64,000 nucleotides of DNA from Opitutaceae bacterium (GCA_041395105.1 JAWLBB010000001.1:248001-312000); one strand, 5' to 3'; shown: positions 39,528 through 49,586, counted from the stretch's first letter. The notes: a model not told the origin generated them from the letters alone. Numbers and translations: made by a program.

Positions 39528-40113
39528 CCGCGATCAGCGACCGATAGGCGGGAGCCTTGCGCTGAAAGACGGTCTCCCATTCAAACGGCCACGGCCTGGT
39601 CGGGTCGATCTCCCAGTCGTCACTTTCCAAAAGGTGGGTCCCGACCCAGTCCAGGTAGTCAAGGCTGTCCGAACGCAGACAAAGATCCGCTCCCGCCGGA
39701 GCGAAGCGCGCCAGGCGCCTGAGCATGAGCGGGCCGAGCAGGCGGTTCTTCTCATGACGTCTCTTGGGCCAGGGGTCGGGAAACAGAACGAGGATCCGGG
39801 ACAGGCGCAGGGTCGGCGGCAGGCATTCAAGAAACTGACCGATCTCCGCGCGGACGAAGCGCAGGTTCGGCAGGGCGGCGTGATCCTGCTTGCGGAGCGA
39901 GCGGGTGATCCGATTGCCCTGCCGGTCAATCCCGAGACAGAATCGATCCGGGTGGGCGGAAGCATAGGCCGTCAGGAAATGGCCGTGTCCCGATCCCAAC
40001 TCGAGCGTGATTTCCGTATGTTCCGCCGCCACCTCATCGAGGATCGCCGTCACCTCACGGCGCCGGTTTTCCAGGATGGTGGCGGCTTTCGGACTGATGG
40101 GGGTCTTGGGCAC
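39466..40113 (-). CDS. trmB: tRNA (guanine-N7-)-methyltransferase TrmB
   Basis: 215 residues. Motif I ITLELGSGHGHFLTAYA and the diagnostic ILVLFPDPWPKRRHEKNRLLGP identify TrmB, which methylates G46 of tRNA. C-terminal WETVFQRKAPAYRSLIAVRAD. It has an Ala/Arg/Pro tail of about 15 residues after the usual end, overlapping the small plus-strand frame. Free-standing on the minus strand. Confidence 0.95.
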   Translation of the reverse strand: MPKTPISPKAATILENRRREVTAILDEVAAEHTEITLELGSGHGHFLTAYASAHPDRFCLGIDRQGNRITRSLRKQDHAALPNLRFVRAEIGQFLECLPPTLRLSRILVLFPDPWPKRRHEKNRLLGPLMLRRLARFAPAGADLCLRSDSLDYLDWVGTHLLESDDWEIDPTRPWPFEWETVFQRKAPAYRSLIAVRADRARSAESPGKAPEASP

Positions 40114-40216
40114 TGGATCGATGGGAAGTCAAGGTGTGGCTGGATCATGCCGCGAACTGCGGTCGGCCAACCTTTCAGGGAAGGGTTCGACGGCCCCTCC
40201 ATCAATCGTGGCCCCC

Positions 40217-40242
40217 GTCCTGTCAATCCCGTCTGACAGGAC
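40217..40242 (-). repeat. Perfect hairpin downstream of phoR-like gene
   Basis: GTCCTGTCA pairs with TGACAGGAC across an 8-nt loop, about 70 bp after the histidine kinase stop and about 100 bp before the trmB start. No T-run follows; role as an RNA end or regulatory site is a guess. Confidence 0.35.
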
Positions 40243-40310
40243 GCGCGCCGAACCGGCCGGCAGTCTCCGGTCCTCGGACCCCGGTTCCCGCTTTCCCCGC
40301 CCCCTGCCAC

Positions 40311-41603
40311 TCAGGAGGCGCCGCCCGGCGTTGCACCGCTGGCAACAGGCAGGGAAACCACGATGCGTGTCCCCTTTCCTTCTTCGCTCTCGGCCCGGAC
40401 AGTACCGCCATGGAGGTCGGAGATATGCTTGACGATGCTCAAACCCAGACCGGTACCGCCGGTCTCACGGGAACGACCCTTTTCCACCCGGTAAAACCGT
40501 TCGAAGATATGGGGCAGGTCGGCTTTCGGAATCCCGGGGCCGGTATCGGCAACCCAGAGCTCAACCCACTCGCCCACCTTCGCCGCCCCGAGGGTGATCC
40601 GGGTTCCCTTTGCCGTGTACTTCTGCGCATTGTCGATCAGGTTCTCGATGACCTGACTGATCCGGAACGGATCCATCAGGACGGAGAGAGGCTCTGGGGA
40701 AAGATCCAGGATGAAAGGGTGCCCGGTTTTCTCCATCCGGACCGTCCACTCCCGGCCCAGCGAGGTGATCCATGCATTCAAGTCCTTCTCAACCAAACTG
40801 ATCCGAAGACTCCGCGACTCGAGCCGCGACAGCTCCAGCAAATCGTCGAGAATCAACTGCAACCGATCACAATTGCGCCGAACCACCCCGAGAAACCGTC
40901 CCCGCTCGGCGGGCGGAAGGGATTCATGGTCGTCGACCAGAGTCTCCACGTAACCCTTGATCACACTCAGGGGAGTCTTCAACTCATGGGAGACATTGGC
41001 CACAAACTCCTTTCGCACCGATTCCAGCTGCTTGAGCCGGGTAATGTCATGCAGCACAAACAGGGTCCAGGGACCGTTGGCATCCTCCACATCCGGAATA
41101 TCCGCTCCGGTCGCTTCCACCCAGACGGTGCGATCGGCCTCGACGAACTCCACTTCCCGTTGTCCCGAAGGCTTTTTCGACCGGACCTGCCTGACGAATT
41201 CCAGAAAGGTGGCACTGTGCAGGACCGTCTCCATCCGCTGGCCGAGGATGGCCTGGTTCCTTCCGAACATCTTGTGCAATGCCTTGTTTGCCAATAGAAT
41301 ATAATTATTCCGATCAATGATGAGAACCGCTTCCTGAAGACTCCCCAGGGCAGCTTCAAGCTGGCTCAGCTGGTTGGATTGGTGTCGGTCGAGTTGATTG
41401 AAGGCCTCAATCAGTGAGTTTCCGGCCAACCGGAGGTTTTCCCAATCATCATGGATGCGGTGCAGGTCGTTGTCTTCACTGAGAAACGGTTTCCGCTCGC
41501 TGAGGGACCGGGCCAGGAGAGCCATTCCCCTGCGTTGGACCCGGCAATGCCGATAAAGTAGGATCAGACCGATTCCAAGAATACCGATGATCAGGTAGGG
41601 CAT
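40311..41603 (-). CDS. PhoR-like sensor histidine kinase
   Basis: 430 residues. One membrane helix near residues 2-17, a PAS domain at about 85-190 (SLQEAVLIIDRNNYILLANKALHKMFGRNQ), then HisKA with the phospho-accepting His in FVANVSHELKTPLSVIKGYVETLVDDHE, N-box QVIENLIDNAQKYTAKG, G1 VADTGPGIPK, and GGTGLGLSIVKHISDLHGG. Its start overlaps the response regulator stop by 13 bp. Layout resembles PhoR, with a single N-terminal anchor and no periplasmic domain, so phosphate sensing may be via a partner; the signal is inferred only. Confidence 0.9.
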   Translation of the reverse strand: MPYLIIGILGIGLILLYRHCRVQRRGMALLARSLSERKPFLSEDNDLHRIHDDWENLRLAGNSLIEAFNQLDRHQSNQLSQLEAALGSLQEAVLIIDRNNYILLANKALHKMFGRNQAILGQRMETVLHSATFLEFVRQVRSKKPSGQREVEFVEADRTVWVEATGADIPDVEDANGPWTLFVLHDITRLKQLESVRKEFVANVSHELKTPLSVIKGYVETLVDDHESLPPAERGRFLGVVRRNCDRLQLILDDLLELSRLESRSLRISLVEKDLNAWITSLGREWTVRMEKTGHPFILDLSPEPLSVLMDPFRISQVIENLIDNAQKYTAKGTRITLGAAKVGEWVELWVADTGPGIPKADLPHIFERFYRVEKGRSRETGGTGLGLSIVKHISDLHGGTVRAESEEGKGTRIVVSLPVASGATPGGAS

Positions 41604-42301
41604 GGTTCGACCATCCGGTAGCCCACTCCGCGGATAGTTTCAATCAACCCCGCTTCCGATCCGATTTTTTCGCGCAACCGCCGGATGTGGGTGTCGACCG
41701 TCCGGGTCTCGATCTCCGTCTCGTATTTCCAGACCTTGAGGAGGAGCTGATCCCGCGGCTGCACCCGGCCCTTCCGCTCCATCAGGGCCTTGAGCAGCTT
41801 GAATTCGGTCGCGGTCAACTCAATGGGTTGGTCCCCCACCCTGACCTGATGGTGTTCCACATCGATGAAGATCCGCCCGACCTGCAGTTGTTTGAGCTCT
41901 TCAGCTCCCTCCCCTTCGTCCATCCGCCGAAAAATCGATTGCACCCGAAGAACCAACTCTTTGGGACTGAATGGTTTGCAAATATAATCATCGCCCCCGA
42001 CCTCCAAACCCTGAATCCGGTCCTCCTCCTCGGTCCGGGCGCTCAGAAAGATGATCGGGATCCGTTTGAGCTTCCGGTCCTCCCGGAGCATGCGACAGAT
42101 CTGGATGCCATTGAGTTCGGGCATCATCACGTCAAGAATGACCAGATCCGGTGAGAAGGTCCGGGCGTAGTCCATGATCTGATTCGGATTATTGATCGAT
42201 TGGGCGTCAAAGCCCTTCGCCCTCAGATGGTAGGTGAGCAGATCGGTCACATCCGCCTCATCATCAACAATCAGGATCCGTTTCATCTTTCCGGTTTCCA
42301 T
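41591..42301 (-). CDS. PhoB-like OmpR-family response regulator
   Basis: 236 residues from the ATG at 42301 (alternative ATG at 42286). Receiver domain has ILIVDDEADV, phospho-accepting Asp in LVILDVMMPELNG, and Lys in GDDYICKPFS. The C-terminal winged helix shows LTATEFKLLKALMERKGRVQPRDQLL and VDTHIRRLREKIG. Upstream of and overlapping the kinase gene, so a cognate pair. No Pho box was recognised upstream, and no pst genes are in this window. Confidence 0.92.
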   Translation of the reverse strand: METGKMKRILIVDDEADVTDLLTYHLRAKGFDAQSINNPNQIMDYARTFSPDLVILDVMMPELNGIQICRMLREDRKLKRIPIIFLSARTEEEDRIQGLEVGGDDYICKPFSPKELVLRVQSIFRRMDEGEGAEELKQLQVGRIFIDVEHHQVRVGDQPIELTATEFKLLKALMERKGRVQPRDQLLLKVWKYETEIETRTVDTHIRRLREKIGSEAGLIETIRGVGYRMVEPCPT

Positions 42302-42540
42302 AGTGAATTCGCCCAATTTCTCCAAGATTGAATACTGCCAGTCCGAAGCCGATAGCGTTTCGCTCCGGACAGCGCAAACCACGAAAAGTTACGGTTAGGT
42401 GACAACTCTCCCCGCCTCGATAGCCCCGGGCGATCCTTCGTCTGCGAGGTCCCGTGCTTTCCGGGGCTGATTGGCGTTCAGGAAAATGGCCATCACGGGT
42501 GACCAGAGAAGGGCGCTGCAGATACAGTTTCTTTTGATAT

Positions 42541-44406
42541 TCAACGGTTTCGGTTATTTCTTTTCAGGTGAACCATCAGGATGCTGATGTCCGCGGGATT
42601 GACGCCGCTCAAACGGCTGGCCTGACCCAGGGTGACCGGTCGAAAGGCAGAAAGCTTCTGGACACTTTCGTTCCTCAGGCCCCGGATACCCGAGTAATCC
42701 ATATCCACCGGCAGTCGGATCTGATCCACTTCAGCAAGGCGCGCGATCTGGCGTTCTTCCCGAATCAGGTAGCCGTGGTAACGGCAGCGGTAGAGGACCT
42801 CATCCCGGACGCCTGCCGTCTCCAGACCGAAGGACGTCGGCAGGTCGTCGATTCCCCCACCCTTTCGCAGTAATTCAGCCCAGGTCTGGCCCCCGGACCG
42901 CTCCGACTCGAATCGCTCGACCCAATGCCGGATGGTCGTCTCCTTCGCCTTCATCCGGTCGAGCCGTCCCGGAGGCACCAGTCCAAGCCGTTCACTATGG
43001 GGCAACATCCTTTTCTCGGCACTGGTATGGTTGAAGAGGAGCCGGTGTTCCGCCCTGGAGGTGAACATGCGGTAAGGTTCGCGAGTCCCCTTGGTCACCA
43101 GATCATCAATCATCACTCCGAGATATCCCTCGTGCCGCTCCAGAACGAGCGGTTCCCCTCCCCTCACCTTGCAGGCCGCGTTGACCCCGGCGATCAGGCC
43201 CTGTCCGGCCGCCTCCTCGTAGCCGGAGGTGCCATTGATCTGCCCGGCAAAGAAGAGATTCGCCACCTTCCGGGACTCAAGCGACGGAAAAAGCTGGGTG
43301 GGAGGTGCAAAATCATACTCCACTGCATAGGCCGGGCGAAGGATGACGGCCTCTTCCAGGCCTGGAATACTGTGGACCAGCTCCAGCTGGACCGCAAACG
43401 GGAGGCTGGTCGAGAGCCCGTTGACGTAGTATTCGTTGGTATGGCGCCCTTCCGGTTCGAGGAAAAGCAGATGGCGCTCCTTGTCGGCAAATCGGACGAA
43501 TTTGTCCTCGATGCTCGGACAATAGCGGGGGCCGACACCTTCGATGGCCCCACTGTACATGGCGGAACGGTGCAGATTGGCCCGGACGATCCGGTCACTC
43601 TCCTTCGTTGTGTAGGTCATCCAGCAGGCGACTTGATCGGTCCCGGGCGCCCAACCAAGCACCCGTTCCCCGGAATGTTCCACGTGGAACAGGTCATCGG
43701 GATCCCGGGTATCGTGGAAACTGAATAAGGTCGGCTCCGGATCCCCTTCCTGGGCCTCCATCTTCGAGAAATCCAGACTCCGGCCCAGCAGGCGCGGCGG
43801 CGTTCCCGTCTTCAGCCGCTCCAGCTCGATCCCCGCTTCGACCAGGCTGGCCGAGAGCGTCCTGGCGTTGTGATCCCCCATCCTCCCGCCCTCGGTTCGG
43901 GTGTCTCCCACGTGCATCAACGCCCGCAGAAAGGTCCCTGTCGTCACCACCACGGTCTCTCCCCGGAAATCCACCCCCAGATTGGTCCGGCATCCGGTAA
44001 CCCGGCCGTCTTCGAAAATCAACCCGGTCACCGTGGCCTGGAAAAGGGTCAGATTCTCCTGCCATTCGAGGCGATGCTTCATCCTAAACTGGTAGGCCTT
44101 CTTGTCGCATTGCACCCGCGGGGATTGCACCGCCGGTCCCTTGGAGGCATTCAGAAGCCTGAACTGGATCCCGGTCACATCCGCCGTCACGCCCATTTCA
44201 CCGCCCAGGGCATCGATCTCCCGGACCATATGACCCTTGGCCACGCCGCCGATCGCCGGATTGCAGCTCATCTGCCCGATGGTGTCCATGTTCCCGGTCA
44301 CCACCAGGGTGCGGACCCCCAATCGGGCCGCCGCCAGTCCCGCTTCGATCCCGGCGTGGCCCGCCCCGCAGACGATCACCTCAAACTGATTCTCCATGCC
44401 TGACAT
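42541..44406 (-). CDS. mnmG: tRNA uridine 5-carboxymethylaminomethyl modification enzyme MnmG
   Basis: 621 residues. The ATG at 44406 has GGAGG about 11 bp upstream; the next in-frame ATG at 44397 is equally possible. FAD-binding N-terminus EVIVCGAGHAGIEAGLAAARLG, conserved TGNMDTIGQMSCNPAIGGVAKGHMVREIDALGG, and C-terminal MDYSGIRGLRNESVQKLSAFRPVTLGQASRLSGVNPADISILMVHL are diagnostic. Works with MnmE on U34 of tRNAs. Lies 26 bp after mnmE on the same strand. Confidence 0.97.
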   Translation of the reverse strand: MSGMENQFEVIVCGAGHAGIEAGLAAARLGVRTLVVTGNMDTIGQMSCNPAIGGVAKGHMVREIDALGGEMGVTADVTGIQFRLLNASKGPAVQSPRVQCDKKAYQFRMKHRLEWQENLTLFQATVTGLIFEDGRVTGCRTNLGVDFRGETVVVTTGTFLRALMHVGDTRTEGGRMGDHNARTLSASLVEAGIELERLKTGTPPRLLGRSLDFSKMEAQEGDPEPTLFSFHDTRDPDDLFHVEHSGERVLGWAPGTDQVACWMTYTTKESDRIVRANLHRSAMYSGAIEGVGPRYCPSIEDKFVRFADKERHLLFLEPEGRHTNEYYVNGLSTSLPFAVQLELVHSIPGLEEAVILRPAYAVEYDFAPPTQLFPSLESRKVANLFFAGQINGTSGYEEAAGQGLIAGVNAACKVRGGEPLVLERHEGYLGVMIDDLVTKGTREPYRMFTSRAEHRLLFNHTSAEKRMLPHSERLGLVPPGRLDRMKAKETTIRHWVERFESERSGGQTWAELLRKGGGIDDLPTSFGLETAGVRDEVLYRCRYHGYLIREERQIARLAEVDQIRLPVDMDYSGIRGLRNESVQKLSAFRPVTLGQASRLSGVNPADISILMVHLKRNNRNR

Positions 44407-44431
44407 CCGGTCGCTTTCCTCCGCCGGAATC

Positions 44432-45778
44432 CTATTTTCCGATGCAGAAAGAGGCGAAAAGGTGGTCGAGCACCGCTTCGTTGTCAATCCGGCCCGTGAT
44501 CAGGCCGAGACAGTCGATCGCACCGCGCAAATCACTGGCTATCAACTCCAAATCTTCGTCTTCCGCCAGCTTGGCCTCCGCCCGGGCCAGGCACTCGTGC
44601 ATCCCCTGAAGCGCGTGTTCATGTCGCACGCTGATCGCGATCACTTCGTCACCGATCTCGATCCGGCTGGACTCGACCCACTCGAGGATTGCCGCCTGCA
44701 GCGCCTCCAGCCCCTGACCGGTTCGGGCGCAGAGCGACAGGGAGGGAAGGGGAGTGAGGGCCTCCGGAACCCGGCCGGCCGGAGCCAGGTCCACCTTGTT
44801 CCAGACCACGAGAGTCGGACCCCCCGAGGCACGCTCGAGGACCGGATCCGGCAGGGTGGGGAAGGGCCGGGCGGCATCGAGGACGAGCAGGAGGATGTCG
44901 GCGTCGGCCACCTGTTCCAGCGTCTTGCCCATCCCGGCCCGCTCGACCCCGTCACCTCCCGTCCGCAGACCCGCTGTATCCAAATAACGAATACTATGGG
45001 CCCCGAGCAGGACCCGTTCCTCGATGAAGTCGCGGGTTGTCCCGGGCCCGGCGTCGACCAGGGCCCTTTCGTATCCAATAAGTCGATTCAGTAGGCTGCT
45101 CTTGCCCGCATTGGGCTCCCCGGCCAGAACGACCCGGACCCCGTCACGGACCAGGCTGCCGTAACGGCCGGTGGCGAGGAGCCGGCCCGCCCCCCGGGCC
45201 ACTTCCCGGACCGCCTCCAGACTGCGCTGCCGGTCCTCGGCCGGAAGATCCTCCTCCGGGAAATCGATATACGCCTCGACCCCGGCCACCACGTCGAGGA
45301 GGGCATCGGCAAGCCGCTGCGTCTCCCGCCCGAGAGCCCCCCTGAGCTGGCGATGGGCGGCCTCCACCGCACGGTCGCTTCGCGCCCGGATCAGATCCAT
45401 GACCGCCTCCGCCTGGCTGAGGTCCAGACGGCCGTTCAGAAAGGCCCGCCGGGAAAACTCGCCCGGTTCAGCCGCCCGGCATCCCCGGTTCATCAGGTCT
45501 TCAAGAATCCGTTCGACGATATAGGGCCCGCCGTGGCAACTGATCTCCAGGGAATCTTCCCCGGTATAGGAGGCTGGCCCTTGAAAGAAGACGAAAACCG
45601 CATCATCGAGCAGACGCCCGGAGACATCGAAATAGTCGGCATGGACCGCCCGGCGGGGGAGGGGAGGCCGCCCGAGCAGGGCACTGGCCACCGCTCTCGT
45701 TTCAGGTCCGCTGATCCGGATCAGGGCAAGAGCCGATTCCCCCCGCGGGGTGGCCAGGGCTGCGATCGTATCTGTCAT
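44432..45778 (-). CDS. mnmE: tRNA modification GTPase MnmE
   Basis: 448 residues. N-terminal TIAALATPRGESALALIRISGPE, GTPase loop LAGEPNAGKSSLLNRLIGYERALV, DxxG in RYLDTAGLRT, NKxD in VVWNKVDLA, and the terminal FCIGK with the catalytic cysteine. Partner of MnmG; the two are adjacent and form one unit. Confidence 0.97.
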   Translation of the reverse strand: MTDTIAALATPRGESALALIRISGPETRAVASALLGRPPLPRRAVHADYFDVSGRLLDDAVFVFFQGPASYTGEDSLEISCHGGPYIVERILEDLMNRGCRAAEPGEFSRRAFLNGRLDLSQAEAVMDLIRARSDRAVEAAHRQLRGALGRETQRLADALLDVVAGVEAYIDFPEEDLPAEDRQRSLEAVREVARGAGRLLATGRYGSLVRDGVRVVLAGEPNAGKSSLLNRLIGYERALVDAGPGTTRDFIEERVLLGAHSIRYLDTAGLRTGGDGVERAGMGKTLEQVADADILLLVLDAARPFPTLPDPVLERASGGPTLVVWNKVDLAPAGRVPEALTPLPSLSLCARTGQGLEALQAAILEWVESSRIEIGDEVIAISVRHEHALQGMHECLARAEAKLAEDEDLELIASDLRGAIDCLGLITGRIDNEAVLDHLFASFCIGK

Positions 45779-45901
45779 GCGGCACCTCCCGGGGCGGTGA
45801 AAGAGTTCTGAGGAATCTCCCTGGCAATTCTCCGGCGGTTACACAACGTTCACCCAATCAACAGGTTCCTTCGGACAAAGCCGATCCGCACCAAGGTTCG
45901 A

Positions 45902-46987
<1,086 letters not shown>

Positions 46988-47062
46988 AAGAAGAGGAGAA
47001 TCAGTGGTTGGGAAACAGCAAAGGAAATTCCTGCGAAAGATGACGGACATGACAAGCATATA

Positions 47063-47082
47063 AAGTGAACAGGTGTTCACTT
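47063..47082 (-). promoter_or_regulatory. LexA-like (SOS) box in the recA promoter region
   Basis: An 8-bp perfect inverted repeat around a 4-bp centre; its core GAAC-AGGT-GTTC (47067-47078) is the GAAC-N4-GTTC form of LexA box known from Firmicutes and actinobacteria. A possible -10 (TATATG, 47057-47062) lies directly downstream toward recA, so bound repressor would block the promoter. Confidence 0.7.
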
Positions 47083-47190
47083 GACGGGCGAAGCCGTCCG
47101 GATCCCCGGGATCAAAACCAAGAATCGCCTTGATTGAACGGAATTCCGCCGTAAGTTGCGCCCACTCACAAACAAAGCACCCTGAACATC

Positions 47191-47526
47191 ATGAAGATCA
47201 AAGCCTACCTGAAACCCCAATGCGGATGGAGCATGGGCGTGCGCGCCATCATGCAGAAGCACGAGCTCGAGTACGAGGACATCGATATCATCAACAACCG
47301 CGAGAATTACGCGGAGATGGTCGCGAAGTCGGGCCAGCCGCTCTCGCCCTGCGTTGAGATCGACGGCGTCATGCTGGCCGATGTCAGCGGCGAAGAGGTG
47401 GAGAACTACCTGCTGAGCAATAATCTGGTGGCGCCTTCCAGCGTCCAGCCGGCCGTGCCGACCAATCAGGCCTGCTCGGACGAAGATCACGCCAGGATGC
47501 AGTCACAGCCGGTCCGCTTCTTCTAG
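47191..47526 (+). CDS. Glutaredoxin-like protein with CGWS motif
   Basis: 111 residues. Thioredoxin-fold start KIKAYLKPQCGWSMGVRAIMQKHELEYEDIDIINN, where C-G-W-S replaces the CPYC/CGFS active site, leaving one catalytic cysteine. The glutathione/cis-Pro region reads GQPLSPCVEIDGVMLADVSGEEVENYL. A C-terminal tail (SSVQPAVPTNQACSDEDHARMQSQPVRFF) is an extra beyond the fold. The stop codon TAG coincides with the edge of the MITE-like palindrome. Divergent from recA; likely thiol-redox or iron-sulfur related. Confidence 0.8.
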   Translation: MKIKAYLKPQCGWSMGVRAIMQKHELEYEDIDIINNRENYAEMVAKSGQPLSPCVEIDGVMLADVSGEEVENYLLSNNLVAPSSVQPAVPTNQACSDEDHARMQSQPVRFF

Positions 47527-47696
47527 GGCGAATCGACATTCAAATTGTGCGCTGGCGGGAACTGCGGGAGGGCCTCAGCAAGGCGCTTTTGCGGCGAGAA
47601 TCCCTTGAAGGGCTTCTGTCGCAAAAGGAACGCGGCTGAGCGCTTCCGCAGACCCGTCCGAAGGATGAGAGCGATTTGAATGTCGATTCGCCCTAG
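47523..47696. mobile_element. MITE-like palindromic element with perfect 23-bp terminal inverted repeats
   Basis: 47523-47545 and 47674-47696 are perfect 23-bp inverted repeats (outer CTAGGGCGAATCGACATTC), and the interior is also imperfectly self-complementary (CTTTTGCG/CGCAAAAG, CTCAGC/GCTGAG) with an apex at CCCTTGAAGGG (about 47602-47612). The outermost CTAG or TA could be a target-site duplication as for IS630/Tc1-type elements. No coding capacity (174 bp), so a non-autonomous element or stable RNA hairpin. Confidence 0.8.
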
Positions 47697-47742
47697 ACCG
47701 GGTGCCTCCCTGCGAGGATAGACTTTTTCAGCTTTGGTCCAG

Positions 47743-47774
47743 ACGGGCGGAAACGAGAGTTTCCGCCCGTTTTT
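47743..47774 (+). terminator. Intrinsic terminator after glutaredoxin gene
   Basis: A perfect 12-bp GC-rich stem (ACGGGCGGAAAC with GTTTCCGCCCGT), loop GAGA, followed by TTTT and further Ts on the plus strand. It lies about 215 bp after the glutaredoxin stop, beyond the MITE-like element, so it is the natural end of that plus-strand transcript, with the element inserted before it. Confidence 0.85.
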
Positions 47775-47786
47775 CGTTTTCCCGGG

Positions 47787-48518
47787 TCAGACTGTTTCCC
47801 CTCCCTTCAGGGAATCGAGCAACCGGTCGACGAACTCCGGAACGATCCGGGTGGCGGGCCCGAAGGCATGTCGGTCAAAGAGGCTCGTTCCACTCGACGA
47901 TTCCAGATTGAGCTCCACGGTTTGCGCACCATTCCGGGCAGCCTCGGAAACCAGGCCGGCGGCCGGTTGAACCTGCCCGGATGTTCCGATCGCCACAAAC
48001 AGATCACAGGCCCCGACCGCATCGAAGATCCGGTCGAGTTCGAGAGGAACCTCTCCGAACCAGACCACCCGGGGTCGCAATCGACCCCGCTCGCCGCAGA
48101 TCGGGCAGGCTGCGCCGGATCCCAGATCGGTCCGCCACTCCGCGATTCCCCTGCAGGCATCGCAACGGACCTTGAGAAGCTCGCCGTGCATGTGAACCAG
48201 CTTGCGGCTGCCACTGCGTTCATGAAGATCGTCGATATTCTGGGTCACGAGAAGAAAATCCCCCGGCCAGGCGGCTTCCAACCGGGAAAGCGCCCGATGA
48301 GCCGCATTGGGCTGAATATCGAGCGAAAGGAGTTGCCGGCGTCGACTGTTGTAGAAGGCATGAACCCGTTCCGGGTCTGCCGCGAACGCCTCCGGAGTGG
48401 CCACGTCCTCGATCCGGACCTGCGCCCAGACCCCGTCTGCATCGCGGAAGGTGTGAAGACCGGATTCACGCGAGATGCCAGCCCCTGTCAGGACAACAAG
48501 ATTGCGAGCGGGACGCAC
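47787..48518 (-). CDS. cobB: Sirtuin-type NAD-dependent protein deacylase
   Basis: About 243 residues from a GTG at 48518; a GTG at 48572 would add 18 residues. NAD motifs RNLVVLTGAGISRESGLHTFRDADGVW, catalytic FLLVTQNIDDLHERSG and HMHGEL, zinc pairs CDAC and CPIC, and RPRVVWFGE. FYNSRRRQL carries the Tyr and Arg that in class III sirtuins favour succinyl/malonyl substrates. It regulates metabolic enzymes; substrates unknown. Confidence 0.92.
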   Translation of the reverse strand: MRPARNLVVLTGAGISRESGLHTFRDADGVWAQVRIEDVATPEAFAADPERVHAFYNSRRRQLLSLDIQPNAAHRALSRLEAAWPGDFLLVTQNIDDLHERSGSRKLVHMHGELLKVRCDACRGIAEWRTDLGSGAACPICGERGRLRPRVVWFGEVPLELDRIFDAVGACDLFVAIGTSGQVQPAAGLVSEAARNGAQTVELNLESSSGTSLFDRHAFGPATRIVPEFVDRLLDSLKGGETV

Positions 48519-48662
48519 CGGACCTTCATAGCAGAACCAGGGCAGGGGACAAGCCCGGGCGACAGGAATCACCTGCCCACAACAACGCGGGGCCCGGGGA
48601 CACAGACCCGTTCATTGATCCGTGCTTCATCATACCCGATCTGCTACACTTTCCGCCATCCG

Positions 48663-49130
48663 ATGAATCGTTCGTGGCATCTTTCACAAATCCGCGGTTA
48701 CCTCGAATTGGGAATGGATCGAGAAGCCCGGAGGGTCCTCCGGGCCATTCCCAACGAGATCCGGACCGAACCTCCATTTCTGGGAGCCGCCCTGCAGCTT
48801 CATCAGAACGCCGGTCGCTGGCCGACGGCCGCGCGGATCGCGGGTCAGTTGACCCGCCTGCAACCCGAAGAGGCCGGATGGTGGATCGCCCACGCCTACG
48901 CCGTCCGCCGATGGAAAAGCATCGACGAGGCCCGGAAGATCCTCCTCCGGGCTGTCTCCCGGCATCCTGAGGAGCCCACCATCCAGTTCAACCTTGCCTG
49001 TTACGCCGCCCAGACAGGCGATCTCCCCGAGGCCCATTCCCGCCTGGCCAAGGCCATCGCCCTCCAACCCGCCTTCGCGGAGATGGCCAGAACCGATCCC
49101 GATCTCGCCCCCCTCAATCTGCCGACCTGA
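48663..49130 (+). CDS. Small TPR-repeat protein
   Basis: 155 residues from ATG 48663 (MNRSWHLSQIRGYLELGMDREARRVL). Helical repeats of TPR type: ARRVLRAIPNEIRTEPPFLGAALQLHQNAGRW, AGWWIAHAYAVRRWKSIDEARKILLRAVSRHPEEP, IQFNLACYAAQTGDLPEAHSRLAKAIALQP. No signal peptide. Probably a cytoplasmic protein-interaction scaffold. Divergent from the sirtuin gene. Confidence 0.8.
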   Translation: MNRSWHLSQIRGYLELGMDREARRVLRAIPNEIRTEPPFLGAALQLHQNAGRWPTAARIAGQLTRLQPEEAGWWIAHAYAVRRWKSIDEARKILLRAVSRHPEEPTIQFNLACYAAQTGDLPEAHSRLAKAIALQPAFAEMARTDPDLAPLNLPT

Positions 49131-49220
49131 GGACGACCCGGCCTCGTCTTCCGATTTGGGCCGCATTTCCTGGAACCCGTTATTGCCATCGCCCAATGAT
49201 CCGATCCAAGCTCGGCCCCT

Positions 49221-49586
49221 ATGGAAAGCCGCCCCCCCGTTTTTGAACTCGAAGGCAAGGTCAAGGTGCTCGAGGAACTCCGCACCTTTCCCAGCGGATT
49301 CACCAAGCGTGAATTTGTGGTCACCACCGAAGAACGCTTTCCCCAGGATGTGAAATTCGAATGCGTGAAGGAGCGGGTCGAATTGCTGGCCGGCCTGACC
49401 TCCGGAGACCGGGTCAAGGTCAGCTTCAATATCCGCGGCAACGAGTACAACGGGAAGTACTACGTCAACCTCCAGGCGTGGCGGGTCGAGAAGGTCGAGG
49501 CTGGGGCATCCGGGAATGCCGACGATCCCGGTGGCGAACCGCTCGATCAATCGATGCCCGGTGACGGCGAAGATTCGCCCTTCTGA
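49221..49586 (+). CDS. DUF3127 (SSB-like OB-fold) protein with acidic C-terminal tip
   Basis: 121 residues. The central FELEGKVKVLEELRTFPSGFTKREFVVTTEERFPQDVKFECVKERVELLAGLTSGDRVKVSFNIRGNEYNGKYYVNLQAWRVEKVE matches the DUF3127 OB-fold family, distantly SSB-like. The C-terminus is a flexible acidic tail ending GDGEDSPF, reminiscent of the DDIPF tip by which SSB recruits partners. The downstream Nudix gene begins inside its 3' end. May bind nucleic acid; not proven. Confidence 0.82.
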   Translation: MESRPPVFELEGKVKVLEELRTFPSGFTKREFVVTTEERFPQDVKFECVKERVELLAGLTSGDRVKVSFNIRGNEYNGKYYVNLQAWRVEKVEAGASGNADDPGGEPLDQSMPGDGEDSPF

